A DNA stretch of 64,000 nt from Maratus speciosus (lineage: Eukaryota; Arthropoda; Arachnida; Araneae; Salticidae), in assembly GCA_963932465.1 (NCBI GenBank), contig OZ010794.1, positions 446,602,502 through 446,666,501 of the forward strand, read 5' to 3'. The notes under the pieces are model-generated. The model was not told where the DNA came from and ran no database searches. It saw nothing but the letters and a program-made list of their open reading frames with translations. The position numbers and the translations under genes were made by a program. Within the stretch, counting starts at the first letter, position 1. Each line of letters opens with the position of its first letter. Positions 48,291 through 59,487 of the stretch are shown here, piece after piece.

Positions 48291-49983
48291 TTAACGTGAC
48301 AGTTGTAAGGGAAAATAATTTATTTTCTTTATTATGCCTCCTTTCTTGTAACACAACTTTAATAATAAAATGCAATTGAGCATTATTTGCTCTCATTTCT
48401 ATACTTCCTTTGCCCTCCCTTTTTTTAAAAAATTCTTTCAGTTTAAAATTCGATTTTTTTCCTTTTCTTTGGAATTTTTTTTAATCAAACACTTTATTGG
48501 ACTTCACAAAACGAAACAAAGAAAAACAAAAGGTGGAAAGCAGATGAAATGGAATGTTACAAATTTTTTTTTTTTTCGCTTTTTCATAAAAAGTCAATTT
48601 TTAGGATTCAGGTGAAGTCTGGTCCTGAAAAATGCGCATATTTTAAAATCTATACATTTTTAGAAAAAAATGGTGTGTGGTTCTTCAAAGCAAAACTTTT
48701 TTTTATAAAATGAGACCTGCATTATGTTTCTAAGTTCAATTGTATTCATTTCATGAAGGAAAAACAGCATTTTTTTGCGAAAAATCACGTTTTTTTCAAA
48801 CTTAAACCTCAATGAGGCACAGGTTAATATTATCCAAATGAGCTGAAACTTAGCCAATCTCACTTTCTAGTCAATTGGCAACTTTTTGGGGGGTCCCCCC
48901 CGAAAAAATTCGAAAACTGATTTTTTGTGACCACCCTAGTCAGTCAACATCATTTTAGAGAAATTAGGCATTTTCTTTTCACCCATTCAATTGGTCATTC
49001 CGAGAATTATCATTGTCTTTATTGTCCTTCTACTCCTATGAACGAAGTTCCTTCCCTACAAGTTTTGGAATTTTCGAAAACTAAGAAACCTACTCAGGGT
49101 TTTTCTTGTCTGAGTCACACAGTATTATTTTGATTATTTATGTATTTTTTTTCCTTGCGATCTCTTTTCTTCAGTTGCAGCACAATTGCATGCAGATACT
49201 ATTAAACTGATAAAGCAATATCATCAATACTGTGATACATAAGTGATGATTTGTTTATACAGAAAGTTTCTTATTCATAGTAGAGCTTCTTGTTGAATAT
49301 ACAATAAAAGGGCAAATGGTGGAGTAGTAAATGAAACATTTATTTTATGTTAGCATAAATAGTAATATCTGCTATGAAAAAGTAATAAAAGTTAATTTGA
49401 TCATGAATCTGGGAGATACATTTCATAGAAGATGTTAAGGCGTTTTCCTGCTTCAAACCATAAAAGAAGTTTTCTGAATTTTGTTATAGAATGTTCAAGA
49501 AACAATATGAGCAAAATATATATATATATATAATATTATATTGTTACCATTAATTAAGAACTTTTGAAATGTTATACATTTTGTCTAATCTTAATTAATT
49601 ATTTATTAAAATGTTATATTCATCTTATAGAAACTAATTTTTATTTTTATTCTAAGTTGCCCTATTAGAAAAATTAATGCTATAAAAAACTTGCATATAT
49701 TTCATATTTTTTACATTTAGAATTGAAGAAATAGTGAAAAAAATGTACAAAATACATGAGTAAATATAGTAATTTTAAATAAGAAATAAAGGCACAGCTA
49801 CACATTTTCACCAATCTGACGAAATGGGTGATTCTTTGATGCTCAATTGGTTATCCAGATCACATCTGGTCTCAACCATTCTGGATATATGATTCTGTAC
49901 TGTATATTGTAATAATGGATGTGCATCTTTAATAAAATCAAATATTTTTGAGATATTAATCTGCATTATTTCTACTTTTATAG

Positions 49984-50103
49984 GATGACCCAGAAGAATG
50001 GAGGCAAAGTTCACAGGCAGTTAATTTAGTACGATTTTTAAAGAAAAATACACTTGTTGCAACATCTGGTTCTGCTATTTTTATCTGGAATTTAAAACGA
50101 TAG
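49984..50103 (+). CDS. EML-family WD-repeat protein, last exon F
   Basis: Follows CTTTTATAG and runs in phase 0 from exon E. It encodes DDPEEWRQSSQAVNLVRFLK, then KNTLVATSGSAIFIWNLKR and TAG at 50101-50103. This corresponds to the EML ending 'SGHSSHVTNVRFLxxDxxLISTGGxDxxIMQW', the last blade of the propeller. The protein therefore ends right after the final blade without a long tail. The total coding length of the six exons is 687 bp including the stop. Confidence 0.88.
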   Translation, partial: DDPEEWRQSSQAVNLVRFLKKNTLVATSGSAIFIWNLKR

Positions 50104-50116
50104 TAGAAAAACTTAA

Positions 50117-50122
50117 AATAAA
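50117..50122 (+). terminator. Poly(A) signal of the EML-like gene (proximal)
   Basis: AATAAA 14 bases after the stop codon. It is close, so the second AATAAA at 50214-50219 may be the main signal. Confidence 0.5.
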
Positions 50123-50202
50123 TATGTCTTCTGTTTTTAAACACAAAAATTTTATGTATTTGGAATATGCATTTTAATACTTTGACAACTTATATATATT
50201 AA

Positions 50203-50243
50203 TTTATTCACAGAATAAAAACTCTAAAATCACAAGTTTTATT
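50203..50243 (-). terminator. Poly(A) signals of POLB
   Basis: AATAAA on the minus strand at 50238-50243, about 190 bases after the POLB stop, and again at 50203-50208. It overlaps the distal EML signal region. Confidence 0.55.
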
Positions 50244-50431
50244 AATAAATAATATTATACAGCTCATTTTAAAATGATTTAAACATTAGTATAATCTTGT
50301 TTACAAAATAAATGCAGATATAAGTTTTATCCATGAGTAAAAGAAAAAAAAATGCTAAACCATGTATAAACACTTTGAAGGGGAAAAAACAGAAAAAAAA
50401 AACATGCAAAATATCAAATACATAAATAACT

Positions 50432-50526
50432 TCAGACATTCCTTTCATGAGGTTCTTTGTATGGATAGTCAATGTATTCAAAAATATCTTTTTCTGATGT
50501 GACTGGTAGAGGTTCACCAGGAGTAC
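50432..50526 (-). CDS. POLB: DNA polymerase beta, last coding exon
   Basis: The minus strand, after an AG acceptor at 50527-50528, encodes [18 protein letters not shown], then [12 protein letters not shown], with TGA at 50432-50434. It aligns without gaps to the C-terminus of vertebrate Pol beta ([23 protein letters not shown]) and has the same length (30 residues after the split glycine). The enzyme fills short gaps in nuclear base-excision repair. This exon forms the end of the C-terminal nucleotide-selection subdomain. Confidence 0.96.
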
Positions 50527-50844
50527 CTGTAGCAGTTAAAAAAAAAGGAAGTAAAGGCACAATTTAGTAATTTATAACAGAAATTCTATAATATAACTTA
50601 ATAAATTTTTTGACTTAACTCCATTTAGCTTTATATAATTTTTTTAAAATCAATAAACAAATTATATTAATAAAAACAAAAAATTCAGAAATAACTATTT
50701 ATCTCCGCCCTCTCCACACATGTATTTACGACTTTTAGCCCTCTATCACATCTATGATCATGAAAATTATCAAATAAACATTTCAATGGAAAATACATTT
50801 CCATTTTTATAGGGATCCATGTATATACTGGAAGTTACTGTAAA

Positions 50845-51321
50845 CTAATAAGTTAATATAAGAACCATAATACATATCCAGTCTTTTTACACCTCACCTC
50901 AGTCCCCCACCCTCAAAAAAAAAAAAAAAAAAAAAAAAGAAAGAGCAAATTATAATCAGGAATCTGACTTTTTTTCATAGGGTGCTGTATTGGGGGAATT
51001 GTGAAGTTTTCCTTAAATTTGTGAAAATTCCAGTCATAATTTTGGGAATTTGGAATTATCGATATATTCAGGCTCTATCCTTCATAGATATAAAAGCTAC
51101 ATAATATGCTCTTTGATGAGTTCAGCTGTTTTGTTACAGGTCAGATTTAATTTTTAAATAATTAAATTTGTGAAAAGTTCAATTTGAAGGTGGAAAAATG
51201 CTGTGAAAATTCTAGAAAAGAGACAAAGAATTTTGAGAAGGGTCCTGTTTTGGGATAAAAAGTTTTGTGAAGGGTCCTGTTTTGGGATAAAAAAAATTTG
51301 TGAAGCATCCTGTTTTAAGAT

Positions 51322-51354
<33 letters not shown>

Positions 51355-52530
51355 TGATGAATGCTTTAAAGGACCTAAAATTTTCCCAAACATATCACTG
51401 ATAATATATTTAAACATAGTTATCTTTCAAAAATTTCTACTAGACGAACACTGGAAGCATTGTTGACAACCCCTGATACAAAAGATATATAACTATCAAT
51501 ATCCTATTTTGCTTTGTTTTTAATTATTAGACTACAATGTAAAACATGTTGTAAGTACAAATAAATATACTGAATTTCATAATCTTTAAACTCTAAATAA
51601 ATAACAAATAAGCTTATTTTATACTGCATAATACTTTAAACAAACTAACAAGTTAATGTAAGAATCATAATACATATGCAGTAACAAATTTGAGTGAGAA
51701 AAAAAAAAAATCTATAAAAGCTTACATTTTACATTACCCCCCCCCAGTCCCCCCCCCCCTAAAAAAAAGTTTGTTCTAGTTTAGGTTTTTTTTAGCATTT
51801 TATAGATAGTCATTAGTTCCTGCTCAGTTACACAATTTTGTTGCTTTAAGAATTCAAGGTATTTCTTTCCCAAATTTAAACCCTCAACCTCATCAAACTA
51901 AATTTTCTCAGAATTATCCATGTCATCATCATCATCAGAATTGCTTTTGGCTGAATTCAAAACGATACTTCACTAGATACTTTCAGATACTTCACCAGAA
52001 AAAAATATTGAAAAACAACTTAAATGATGAATAAAAACGTCTCACACATGATTCGATACAGATAAACAGATAGCAGAGTCAACATCACTGAAATTCCCAG
52101 ATATTTCTCAAACCAATCAACACACATGAGATGAAAACGTCCTGAATCGATCATTCGCATTGGAATGACATCATCATTCTTTCCCAACTTCATTCTTTTA
52201 GCACCACGGAGGAAAGATGTTTACATCTGCAAACCTGTGCGGATTTCGGACTCTGGCAAATTTTAGGTCGGCAGATTTGTGGTGCTCTACTGTATTTAAA
52301 TTAAACATAGTTGTCTTAATACAAAAATTTCTACTAGACAAACACTGGAAGAATTGTTGACAACCCCTGACACAAAAGATAGATAATTATAAATATCCTG
52401 TTTTGATTTGTTTTTGATTACAATGTAAAACTTGACGTAAGTAAAAATAAATATGCATAATTCATAATCTTTAAACTCTAAAAAAATAACAAATAAGCTT
52501 ATTGTATACTGCATAATACTTTAAACATAT
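50845..52530. repeat. Direct segmental duplication, two ~0.8-0.9-kb units
   Basis: Unit 1 (50845-51636) and unit 2 (51637-52530) both start with AAGTTAAT.TAAGAA.CATAAT and a CAGTCCCCC run, and end with a conserved 230-bp block containing TTTCTACTAGAC and ACAAATAAGCTTATT. The middle parts differ. Within unit 1 a ~30-bp motif GGGTCCTGTTTTGGGATAAA repeats three times (51240-51322), followed by a T run. Confidence 0.7.
50917..50940. repeat. Poly(A) tract
   Basis: More than 20 consecutive A inside the first duplication unit. A T run of similar length lies at 51325-51353. Confidence 0.9.
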
Positions 52531-52687
52531 CACAAAAATTTTACAATTTTTAGAACTTCTAAAAATGTTACTTTTGTCTCAAACTAATAAAAATATAGTT
52601 TGTTAAAAAGTAAGTTAATTTTTAAAAAGATGGTTTCTTCTGCAAGAATTAATAGACTCACTAAGTTAAGAAAATAACTCATAATAA

Positions 52688-52949
52688 AATTGAAGGGTTT
52701 ACTGGAAAAAGGAGGTAGCTCTACTTTTGACATTTTTAAGGAGTCCTCTTTCTTGTCAAAAGAAAAGTCGTTCAGAATAGATATTTTGCGGTATTATTAG
52801 TGGTAAATCATTCATAAGGTGTGTGGACTAATGCATAAGAAAAGAATATACTTTTGATGAAACTTTAAAATGTAAATATTTAAAGACTTTTTTAATTTCG
52901 CAAAAAAGGAAAAATGGAGTATCTCCTTTTTACAGCAAATCCTTCAATT
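52688..52949. mobile_element. MITE with AATTGAAGG ends
   Basis: The left end AATTGAAGGGTTTACTGG and the complement of the right end AATTGAAGGATTTGCTGT continue through AAAAAGGAG, giving ~30-bp imperfect inverted repeats. The 262-bp body has no coding sequence. Confidence 0.65.
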
Positions 52950-53564
52950 ACAATTAATATCCCCTCTATTTGGATGAAAATAAAAACAAAATTTAAATAG
53001 TTTCAGAATCCAAACAGAAAGCATTTTTCTGTGATCTAACAAATAAATATCATAGCATCACTTTTTATCCGACTGCCAAGAAGGATTATGTGTTTGACAT
53101 GTATCTGGGTATGTATGTGGGCATGTGGATTTTATTTATACCTTCGAAACATCCCAACGGCTGGATGGATTTTAATGAATGAGGTCTCTATCGATTCGTC
53201 TTAACCGCCCGATGGTCATAGGCTAGGTTTAGTTTTCATGAATTCAAATTGGCGACCGTAAAATACAAAATGGCGGTAGAGACGAAAAAAATTACGCATC
53301 ATATTGAATGGCATATCATTGAATAGGTCTTTCAAAATGAAGACGATGTTTCTTATCCTATTTTACAATCAGAAGCTCCATTTAAATATTACACAACCTG
53401 AAAGTTGTGTAGGTAGGATCTCTAGCTTAACTGTAACTCTAACCTTTATAGACATCTGTAGGCCTCATCAAAACAGTGTTTATAGATAAGAACTAACAAC
53501 TAAACACAACTTAAAAGTCATCAATACAAGTAAATAAAATAACAATATGTGTATTAATTAAACA

Positions 53565-53778
53565 AAACTAAAAAGAGGGAAACAAGGTGACGTAGGAAAA
53601 TAGTAGGATGTGTAATGGAAATCCTTTTTTACTTAAGTAATTGCAGTTGGAGGCAAACATGTAGGTAGCAGGAGCCGCAGTACATACCTAAACATGAATC
53701 TGATGCCTCCATAAAAAAGGAATTCCATTACACACTCTACTATTTTCCTACGCTACCTTGTTTCCCTCTTTTTAGTTT
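53565..53778. mobile_element. MITE with ~65-bp inverted ends
   Basis: The left end AAACTAAAAAGAGGGAAACA is mirrored at the right, and the match continues through AAGGT..CGTAGGAAAATAG and TGTGTAATGGAA to CCTTTTTTA, with only a few differences. The 214-bp unit is almost entirely stem, so a strong hairpin could form in RNA or single-stranded DNA. Confidence 0.85.
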
Positions 53779-55942
53779 GCTTTTTACGCAGTTGGGGTTT
53801 TTTAATTTGTCTTTTTTTTTTTTTTAAGTGGTCAGACTGCTTTATTCAACACTATCATAACTTAATATTTAAAAATAAAAAATCCTCAACAGGTCTTAAC
53901 ACACCATCAATATACAATAACCATATCATATTATTTATGTAACTTCATCCATTAATGGTAATACATATGCAGTACCTTCTATATCTGCATATAAGTCAAC
54001 CTTCCTACTTTGAGAGGAAGAAATGGGAAAAAGTTAAAAACTTTTTCCTACATTGAAAGAAAGTGTCAAAAACTCAAGTTTAAGTCACCACTCTTTCCTG
54101 TTCATAAATGCTGTCAGAAACAAAAACTTTCCAAAAAGATTTGGAAACAAAATTTAAATAGATGAATATACATAAAATAATAAATTCAATCAACATAAAA
54201 ATGTGGTCATTCGACTCTTTCAAATTCAATTACATGAAAGATTCAGCAAACAGTTTAGCAAAGTTTTTTTTTTAAGCTATGGATACATCAACAAATATTT
54301 CCTTACTTTCATCAATGTGAAATTTATGTAAATCACTTTGATTGCCATTTAAAATCCATGACATTAATCATCCTCTATGCTGCTAAGTTAATTGCTAATG
54401 ATTTTTTAAATGATCTGATGATGTTTTCTGTTGTTGTAATGGTTCCATGTATTTTTTGTTCATTGCACAACAAATATAACATTTGGCTTCTTTAGATTTC
54501 TGCTTTTAGTTTCAGATGAGAATGTTTAACTGGTCCAATTGGCCCAGAATTTTTGGACATTGCATTTCAAAAATCTGAAGAGGTAATATCTGAGGGCTGA
54601 ACAACAATTTTAAAACTCCCAGGGATGAGAACAAAAATTACTTTTTTTATTATTACTGCAGCACTATGCTAAGCAGCAAATAAATACCACAACAAATTTT
54701 TCAAAGTTGCTTCTTTGTTCCAGATATTTTTTAGCCAATTCTTAACACTGGCCCTGTTCGTTCAAATTTTTTTGCAAGCACGAACAAAACCATGATATTG
54801 GAATACAGCATTATTTTTAAAGAATGCTTTGCCTAAAAATTATTACTGAAGTTGAAATATTTATACTGTGACATTAAAAGACATATTATTGTGTATTATT
54901 TCAATATCTTTGCTATATTGCATGTAATATCTTAACATTAGAATTCTTAAACATTTTTATTTACATTTAGAATGATTCCGTTGAAGAAAATAAGTATTTC
55001 AAATTTAGGATTTTTTTGCTCTCACATATGTTAACCTTTCATTTTGTCACTTTTTTGTCCTAAAATTTTCCAACTTATACACAAGCATATATGGTAAATT
55101 TTATTGGCAAATTCATTTTACAAAAGGATTTATACACAGTATCTGTAAAAAGTTAAAAAGATAATTAGTATGGAACACATAAATAATCAGAGAGTATTAA
55201 ATGGATATAAAAAGGGAGGGAACTTTACATAAATTTCATTGGTCATCAACATAAAATAAATGAGAGTTTAACAAGTTACTTATTTCTATCTATTGGAGTT
55301 TAACTAATTTTGATGATATGTAGAGTAAAGGCTCCTTTGTTCAGCTACAGGAGACAATGAGATATGCTTTTTAAGTAGTTAGTTCATTTTGGGTTCAAAA
55401 TGAAATATAATTTTCCAATGTGCAGCCACCTTTTCATCAGCCATCAGCAAACCATGGTTAGTAATCACCGTGTGTGTGTGTGTGGGGGGGGGTATCCTAA
55501 TTCAAAAATTTTGAGTGGAGGGTACGAATAAAATTTTAATGATAAACATGGATTGTAACTAATAAAGTACACTAAAAGGTCTTGTAAATATTAAAAACAT
55601 TATTAAATTCTTAAAGATATGTTTCTTTTAAAGTCCCTGAAAAACAATTTAAAAAAATTCTAAAATTAGAAAATACATCAGGCAAAAATCTTGAAGGCAG
55701 GATAAATTTTTATACACAATAACCCTGTGATCAGCTATTTACATTGGGTTGTTACAAGGCTGACTACCGGAGCTTTTATCTTTGAACAGAAATATCCTTA
55801 ATTTTAATAAGCAAAAAAAAAAAAGACAAACATTAGTGCAGACAATGAATTCTGCAAATTTAAAATTAGCATTGATAAATAAAAATTTTAAAACAAAAAT
55901 AACAAAAGAAAATGTTATAGATAAGTTTTTAAAGAATATTAC

Positions 55943-56082
55943 CTCTTGAACCAATTGGCCGAATGCAATATTCATTTATAGTAAAACCTTTTTCTACAGC
56001 ATGAGCCCTCATCTGCTGATTAAACAAATTGCTTCCGGTGAAATACAGAATTGAACAAAAATACTGATCATATGGGCAAAGC
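55943..56082 (-). CDS. POLB: DNA polymerase beta, penultimate coding exon
   Basis: The minus strand, after TTTCTTAG, encodes [20 protein letters not shown] then [20 protein letters not shown] and RPIGSR, with split codons at both ends that agree with exon phases in vertebrate POLB (46 full codons). It aligns gap-free with human residues 259-304. Tyr271, Phe272, Gly274, Asn279 and Arg283, which contact the incoming nucleotide or template, are kept. Asp276 is replaced by Asn. The catalytic aspartates lie in exons outside this window. Confidence 0.97.
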
Positions 56083-56474
56083 CTAAGAAATATTTAAAAA
56101 TACAACATATGTAATAAAAAAGTTTTAAAAACATAATTAAAAATAATGTACGTACTACAAAACATAACATGAAACTGTGAAAAAATCATGTGAATAAATG
56201 GGAAATCATGAAAATATCATGTGTATCTAATTTTACAGAGAAATGCAACACTGCATAAACTAAATTTAAAGATAATTAATTTACTTTTTTGTGGTTTTAA
56301 GTTAATTTAAAGAGGTTTTTGCTGTAATCAAGGATTTTCAACTTTACAAAAATAAATTATTTCTAAAATTCCAAATTCATAGTGAATTTGTTATTAGATT
56401 TCATGTTGTGAGAAAAGATGAATATATTTACACATTTAAAGTAAAATACATTGCTCATCTTTAAAAACAATGTA

Positions 56475-57995
56475 CGTTGCTTGACAATTGCTAAAGAACA
56501 ACTGGTTTCTTTCAAGGTAGTGTTCCCGACAGCTGAACAATCACAGTAAAATTAAATGCAGAGGGCATAGTAGGGCAGGACCATTTATCAACATAAAAGG
56601 CAGTGCACAAAAGCTCTTTATTTATTCAAAAGTTCATGCAGGTAGGTGTTTGATAAAAGTAGGTTGTTGAAGTTGTTGCTGTGAAATTTCTTATGGTATG
56701 GCAATAGTTAAGTGCAAAATGTCTGCAAGACATCATTTGAGTGCTTGCAATTGTGGGCGAGCAGTTGGAAGGCTCGAAGCAGGTCAAAGTGTCACAACTG
56801 TGACTTTAGTAACGAGAATGTGAAAAAGTATCATCTCGTAACTAAAAAAGGCCGCTGAAGGTGGAAATGAAAATGCAATGCAAAATCATGCTGGTGGTCG
56901 TAGAAGGAATACCACATCTCAAGAAGATAGATATGTATCCCTAGTGGCAAAAAGAAACAGAAATCTCACTCTTATTCAGATAGTTGCAGACCGTGCAACC
57001 GCTACCGGTACATGTGTATCTGCCAGAACCATTTCTCGACAATTAAATCAGGCTGGTTTGTATGCACAGAAGCCCATTCAATGCATCCCACTTAAACCAC
57101 GCCATTGTCAAGAAAGATTGTGTTGATGTAAGGAATATTGATTGGGATGTGGACAGCGGTCCAGAGTGATGTTTTTCGACGAATCCCACTTCATTGTGAC
57201 AAATGATTCTGGCCATCAGTTAGCGAGAAAGAGAGGGGAACATGTCAAGCACCACATAATGTTCATGAACATGATCTGTATTGCCAAGACATGATAGTGT
57301 GGGCAGGCATTATGAACAATGGGAGAATACCGCTTCACATCTTTGAACAAGGTATCATTACATCACAGCAATATTGCAGAGAGATTATTCTGGATATGTT
57401 CCTCTATTTAGAGATGCAGTAGGTTCAGATTTTCTGTTTATGGATGACAATGCATGCCCAAACAGGACTACTAAATTATCTAAATTATCTAAAACACATT
57501 AGAAACTGATAATATTGAACATATGGAATGGCCTGTTTACTTTCCAGACTTAAATCCTATAGAGCATGCCTGGGATGCTCTTAGCAGATATGTTTCTCAA
57601 AGAACTCACCCTCCCTGAACCATGCTGAAAAACGCAATGAGAGAGGAGTGGGACAAGAATCCCTGAGGACTCTTCAATAGTTTAGTAGACAGCATGAATA
57701 ACAGATGCAAAATGTGCACTAGTGTCCAAGGAGGGCATATTCCTTACTGAGAGACTGATTCTCTCATCCTTCCATCTGGAAAGAACTTCTTTTTGTGACT
57801 CCGAAATTTTTCAAAGGAGACATTTATTTATTTTTTTGTTATCCCGCTTTTCTATATGATGTGATCTCTACCATTTTGCATGATAAATATAACACTTCAT
57901 CTTTATTACATATGTACTTAGTTTCATTTCTTCTATCATTGCTTATGATTATTTATTTCAAAAAATGTCTGTTACTTAGCAATTGTCAAGTAATG
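56475..57995 (+). mobile_element. Tc1 element with intact ends
   Basis: TA duplications lie at 56473-56474 and 57996-57997. The termini share GCTTGACAATTGCTAA (left) and, in complement, ACTTGACAATTGCTAA, about 25-bp inverted repeats with few mismatches. At 1,521 bp it has the usual Tc1 size and a single transposase gene on the plus strand, now broken. It sits in a POLB intron. Confidence 0.9.
56719..57750 (+). pseudogene. Tc1 transposase pseudogene
   Basis: Starts MSARHHLS and runs through the paired-like region (RTTSQEDRYVSLVAKR in degenerate form, ISRQLNQAGLYAQKP), then RVMFFDESHF (first D), FLFMDDNACPN (second D), DLNPIEHAWD (E), and ends CTSVQGGHIPY with TGA at 57748-57750. The D, D and E catalytic residues all survive, but frameshifts and stops interrupt the frame, so it is dead in this copy. 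Confidence 0.9.
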
Positions 57996-58562
57996 TATAT
58001 GTGAAAACACTTTATTTATACATGTACAACAAACAGTAGCTTGGCTTCAAAAAAAGATAGTTTTATATTTTTTATTTTATTTTATTATTTATTTACGCTG
58101 TCATTCACCTCTTCTTAAGTGTAATAAGCATTAAAAAATTATAAAATCCTGAAAAAAAAAAATTAGAATAGTAATTCTGCAAATTCTGCATACAGTAATT
58201 TAAAGAATAATAACTTCATAAACAATATGGGAAAAATAAATTACTAAAAAACACCAATGTAGACTAACTTTTATCTTGTCTAAGAAAGTTCACTTTCTAA
58301 AAATATACTTTCAAGAAATAAATATTTTAACTTTGATTTGTTATGATAAATAAATAATGTCATTGGGCTGCTCAAAAAGAAGTGATGAACATTTATTGTT
58401 ACTGTTTGTAATCAAGAATAAAAAATATCCAAACCCTTATATTTTATAGTTTATTTATTAATGCTATATTAACCACTTACCAGTATCACCTGAACTCAGA
58501 TCAGGCAACAATATAGCAATAGAGCGATAGCCAAGCAAACAACATTTGCAATTATTGAAATA

Positions 58563-59017
58563 CAGTCAAGGATCCATAATTCGCACACCCATAATCTGCA
58601 ATTTTCTATAATTCGCATTGCTTAATGAATGTAAACAATTAAACAAATTTACAAATTCTTGATCCAAAAATGATTTTTTAAAAGAAATATCTGAAAATTT
58701 TAAATATAAAAGTGAATATAATCAATTTTTTAATACAAGAATTTGAAAAATGCATTTTTTGAGGTAGCATATTAAATTAATTATTATATTTCATATTTTT
58801 CTTTTCATATTACACTGAATATGGAATTAAGATAGTGTCCAGAAAAATTAATTATTATATTTCATATTTTTTTTTTCATGTTATACTGAATGTGGAATTA
58901 AAATAGTGTCCAGAAATAAGAAAATGGCGTATAATCCATAATACTCCATAATCCGCAACATTCCATAATCTGCACAACCTTTGGTCCCAACTTGTGCGGA
59001 TTAAAGAACTTTGCCTG
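58563..59017. mobile_element. pogo-like non-autonomous element
   Basis: Bounded by TA (58561-58562 and 59018-59019) with ends CAGTCAAGGATC and, in complement, CAGGCAAAGTTC, followed by an AATTCGCACA/AATCCGCACA motif that repeats several times near both ends. It contains a ~70-bp direct tandem duplication at about 58776-58917 (unit includes TTATTATATTTCATATTTTT). Confidence 0.72.
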
Positions 59018-59261
59018 TACAATTTTATTTTTGCATCATTTGATTCCTTTATGTGAAGGTCGAACTGAATTCATTTAACATTCGAATAGACAATTAAATA
59101 TATAATTCACTATTTTATGTCATTCTTGCTATACTTGGGAGAAGAGAAAATATTGCTACACTGTTAAGAGGTTAATCAGATTTAGTTAAAGAATTTGCTG
59201 ATTTGACATTCTAAAAACTAGATACACAACCTACTTGTGTATGTGCATATACACAATAAAT

Positions 59262-59487
59262 CGGTGTTTTTCAACCTTTTCTACACTATTTCTCACCCAA
59301 AAAAGGATAACTTGCAATGGTGCCTCCCTCATCCTTCCCGACATACACATGGCACCAATATAAAAACTCTATTTTTCTCCTACCACCTCGTTTGGTTTAA
59401 CTGACAAAAACTCCATCGACTCAAGCTTTCCCTACAGATGCTTCATGCCTCCCAAGAGAGACGCGACTCACCGTTTGATAAACACTG
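59262..59487. mobile_element. hAT MITE with perfect 8-bp duplication
   Basis: CAATAAAT occurs exactly at 59254-59261 and 59488-59495. The termini are CGGTGTTTTTCAACC and, in complement, CAGTGTTTATCAAAC. The 226-bp body is non-coding. These ends belong to the CAGTGTTTxTCAACC type common among hAT elements. Confidence 0.88.

Larger units (their letters stand above)
46205..48935 (+). mobile_element. 2.7-kb element with ~140-bp inverted ends
   Basis: The left end region (to about 46350) and the right end region (from about 48795) are inverted copies sharing GGGGGGACCC, GTTGCCAATT, AATATTAACC and TGCCTCAT landmarks. The 11-base CTAGTCAGTCA lies just outside both ends (46194-46204 and 48936-48946), suggesting a 9-11-bp target duplication, although an AGGGT just beyond it on the left makes the exact end uncertain. 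The cargo is a broken transposase (47095-47940) and a later piggyBac-type MITE (48083-48290). Confidence 0.7.
18537..49983 (+). other. Giant EML intron (31.4 kb) filled with transposons
   Basis: GT at 18537 and TTTATAG at 49977-49983 bound this intron. It contains nested transposons between about 23.15 and 37.87 kb, a piggyBac element, a 2.7-kb inverted-end element, several MITEs and R1 repeats. Stretches where nothing was recognised include 18906-19737, 41054-42355, 42513-43150, 45666-46193 and 48947-49983, apart from simple repeats such as the TA run near 49519. Confidence 0.8.
50104..50431. other. 328-bp intergenic region between convergent genes
   Basis: Contains the 3' untranslated regions of both genes. 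Plus-strand AATAAA signals lie at 50117-50122 and 50214-50219. Minus-strand signals (TTTATT on the plus strand) lie at 50203-50208 and 50238-50243. Use of the distal signals on each side would give overlapping 3' ends. Confidence 0.75.
50527..55942 (-). other. Last POLB intron (5.4 kb)
   Basis: Contains a direct segmental duplication (units 50845-51636 and 51637-52530), poly(A) and C/G runs, two MITEs (52688-52949 and 53565-53778), and a repeat resembling the 'GGCTGGATGGATTTTAATGAA' family near 53090-53300. Position 53779-55942 is AT-rich without recognisable features apart from a GT/G run at about 55469-55490. Confidence 0.7.

Noticed and set aside
58475..58500. Possible further POLB exon on the minus strand next to an AC donor complement
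   Set aside because: The translated residues do not match the expected preceding POLB sequence and the exon would be too short.
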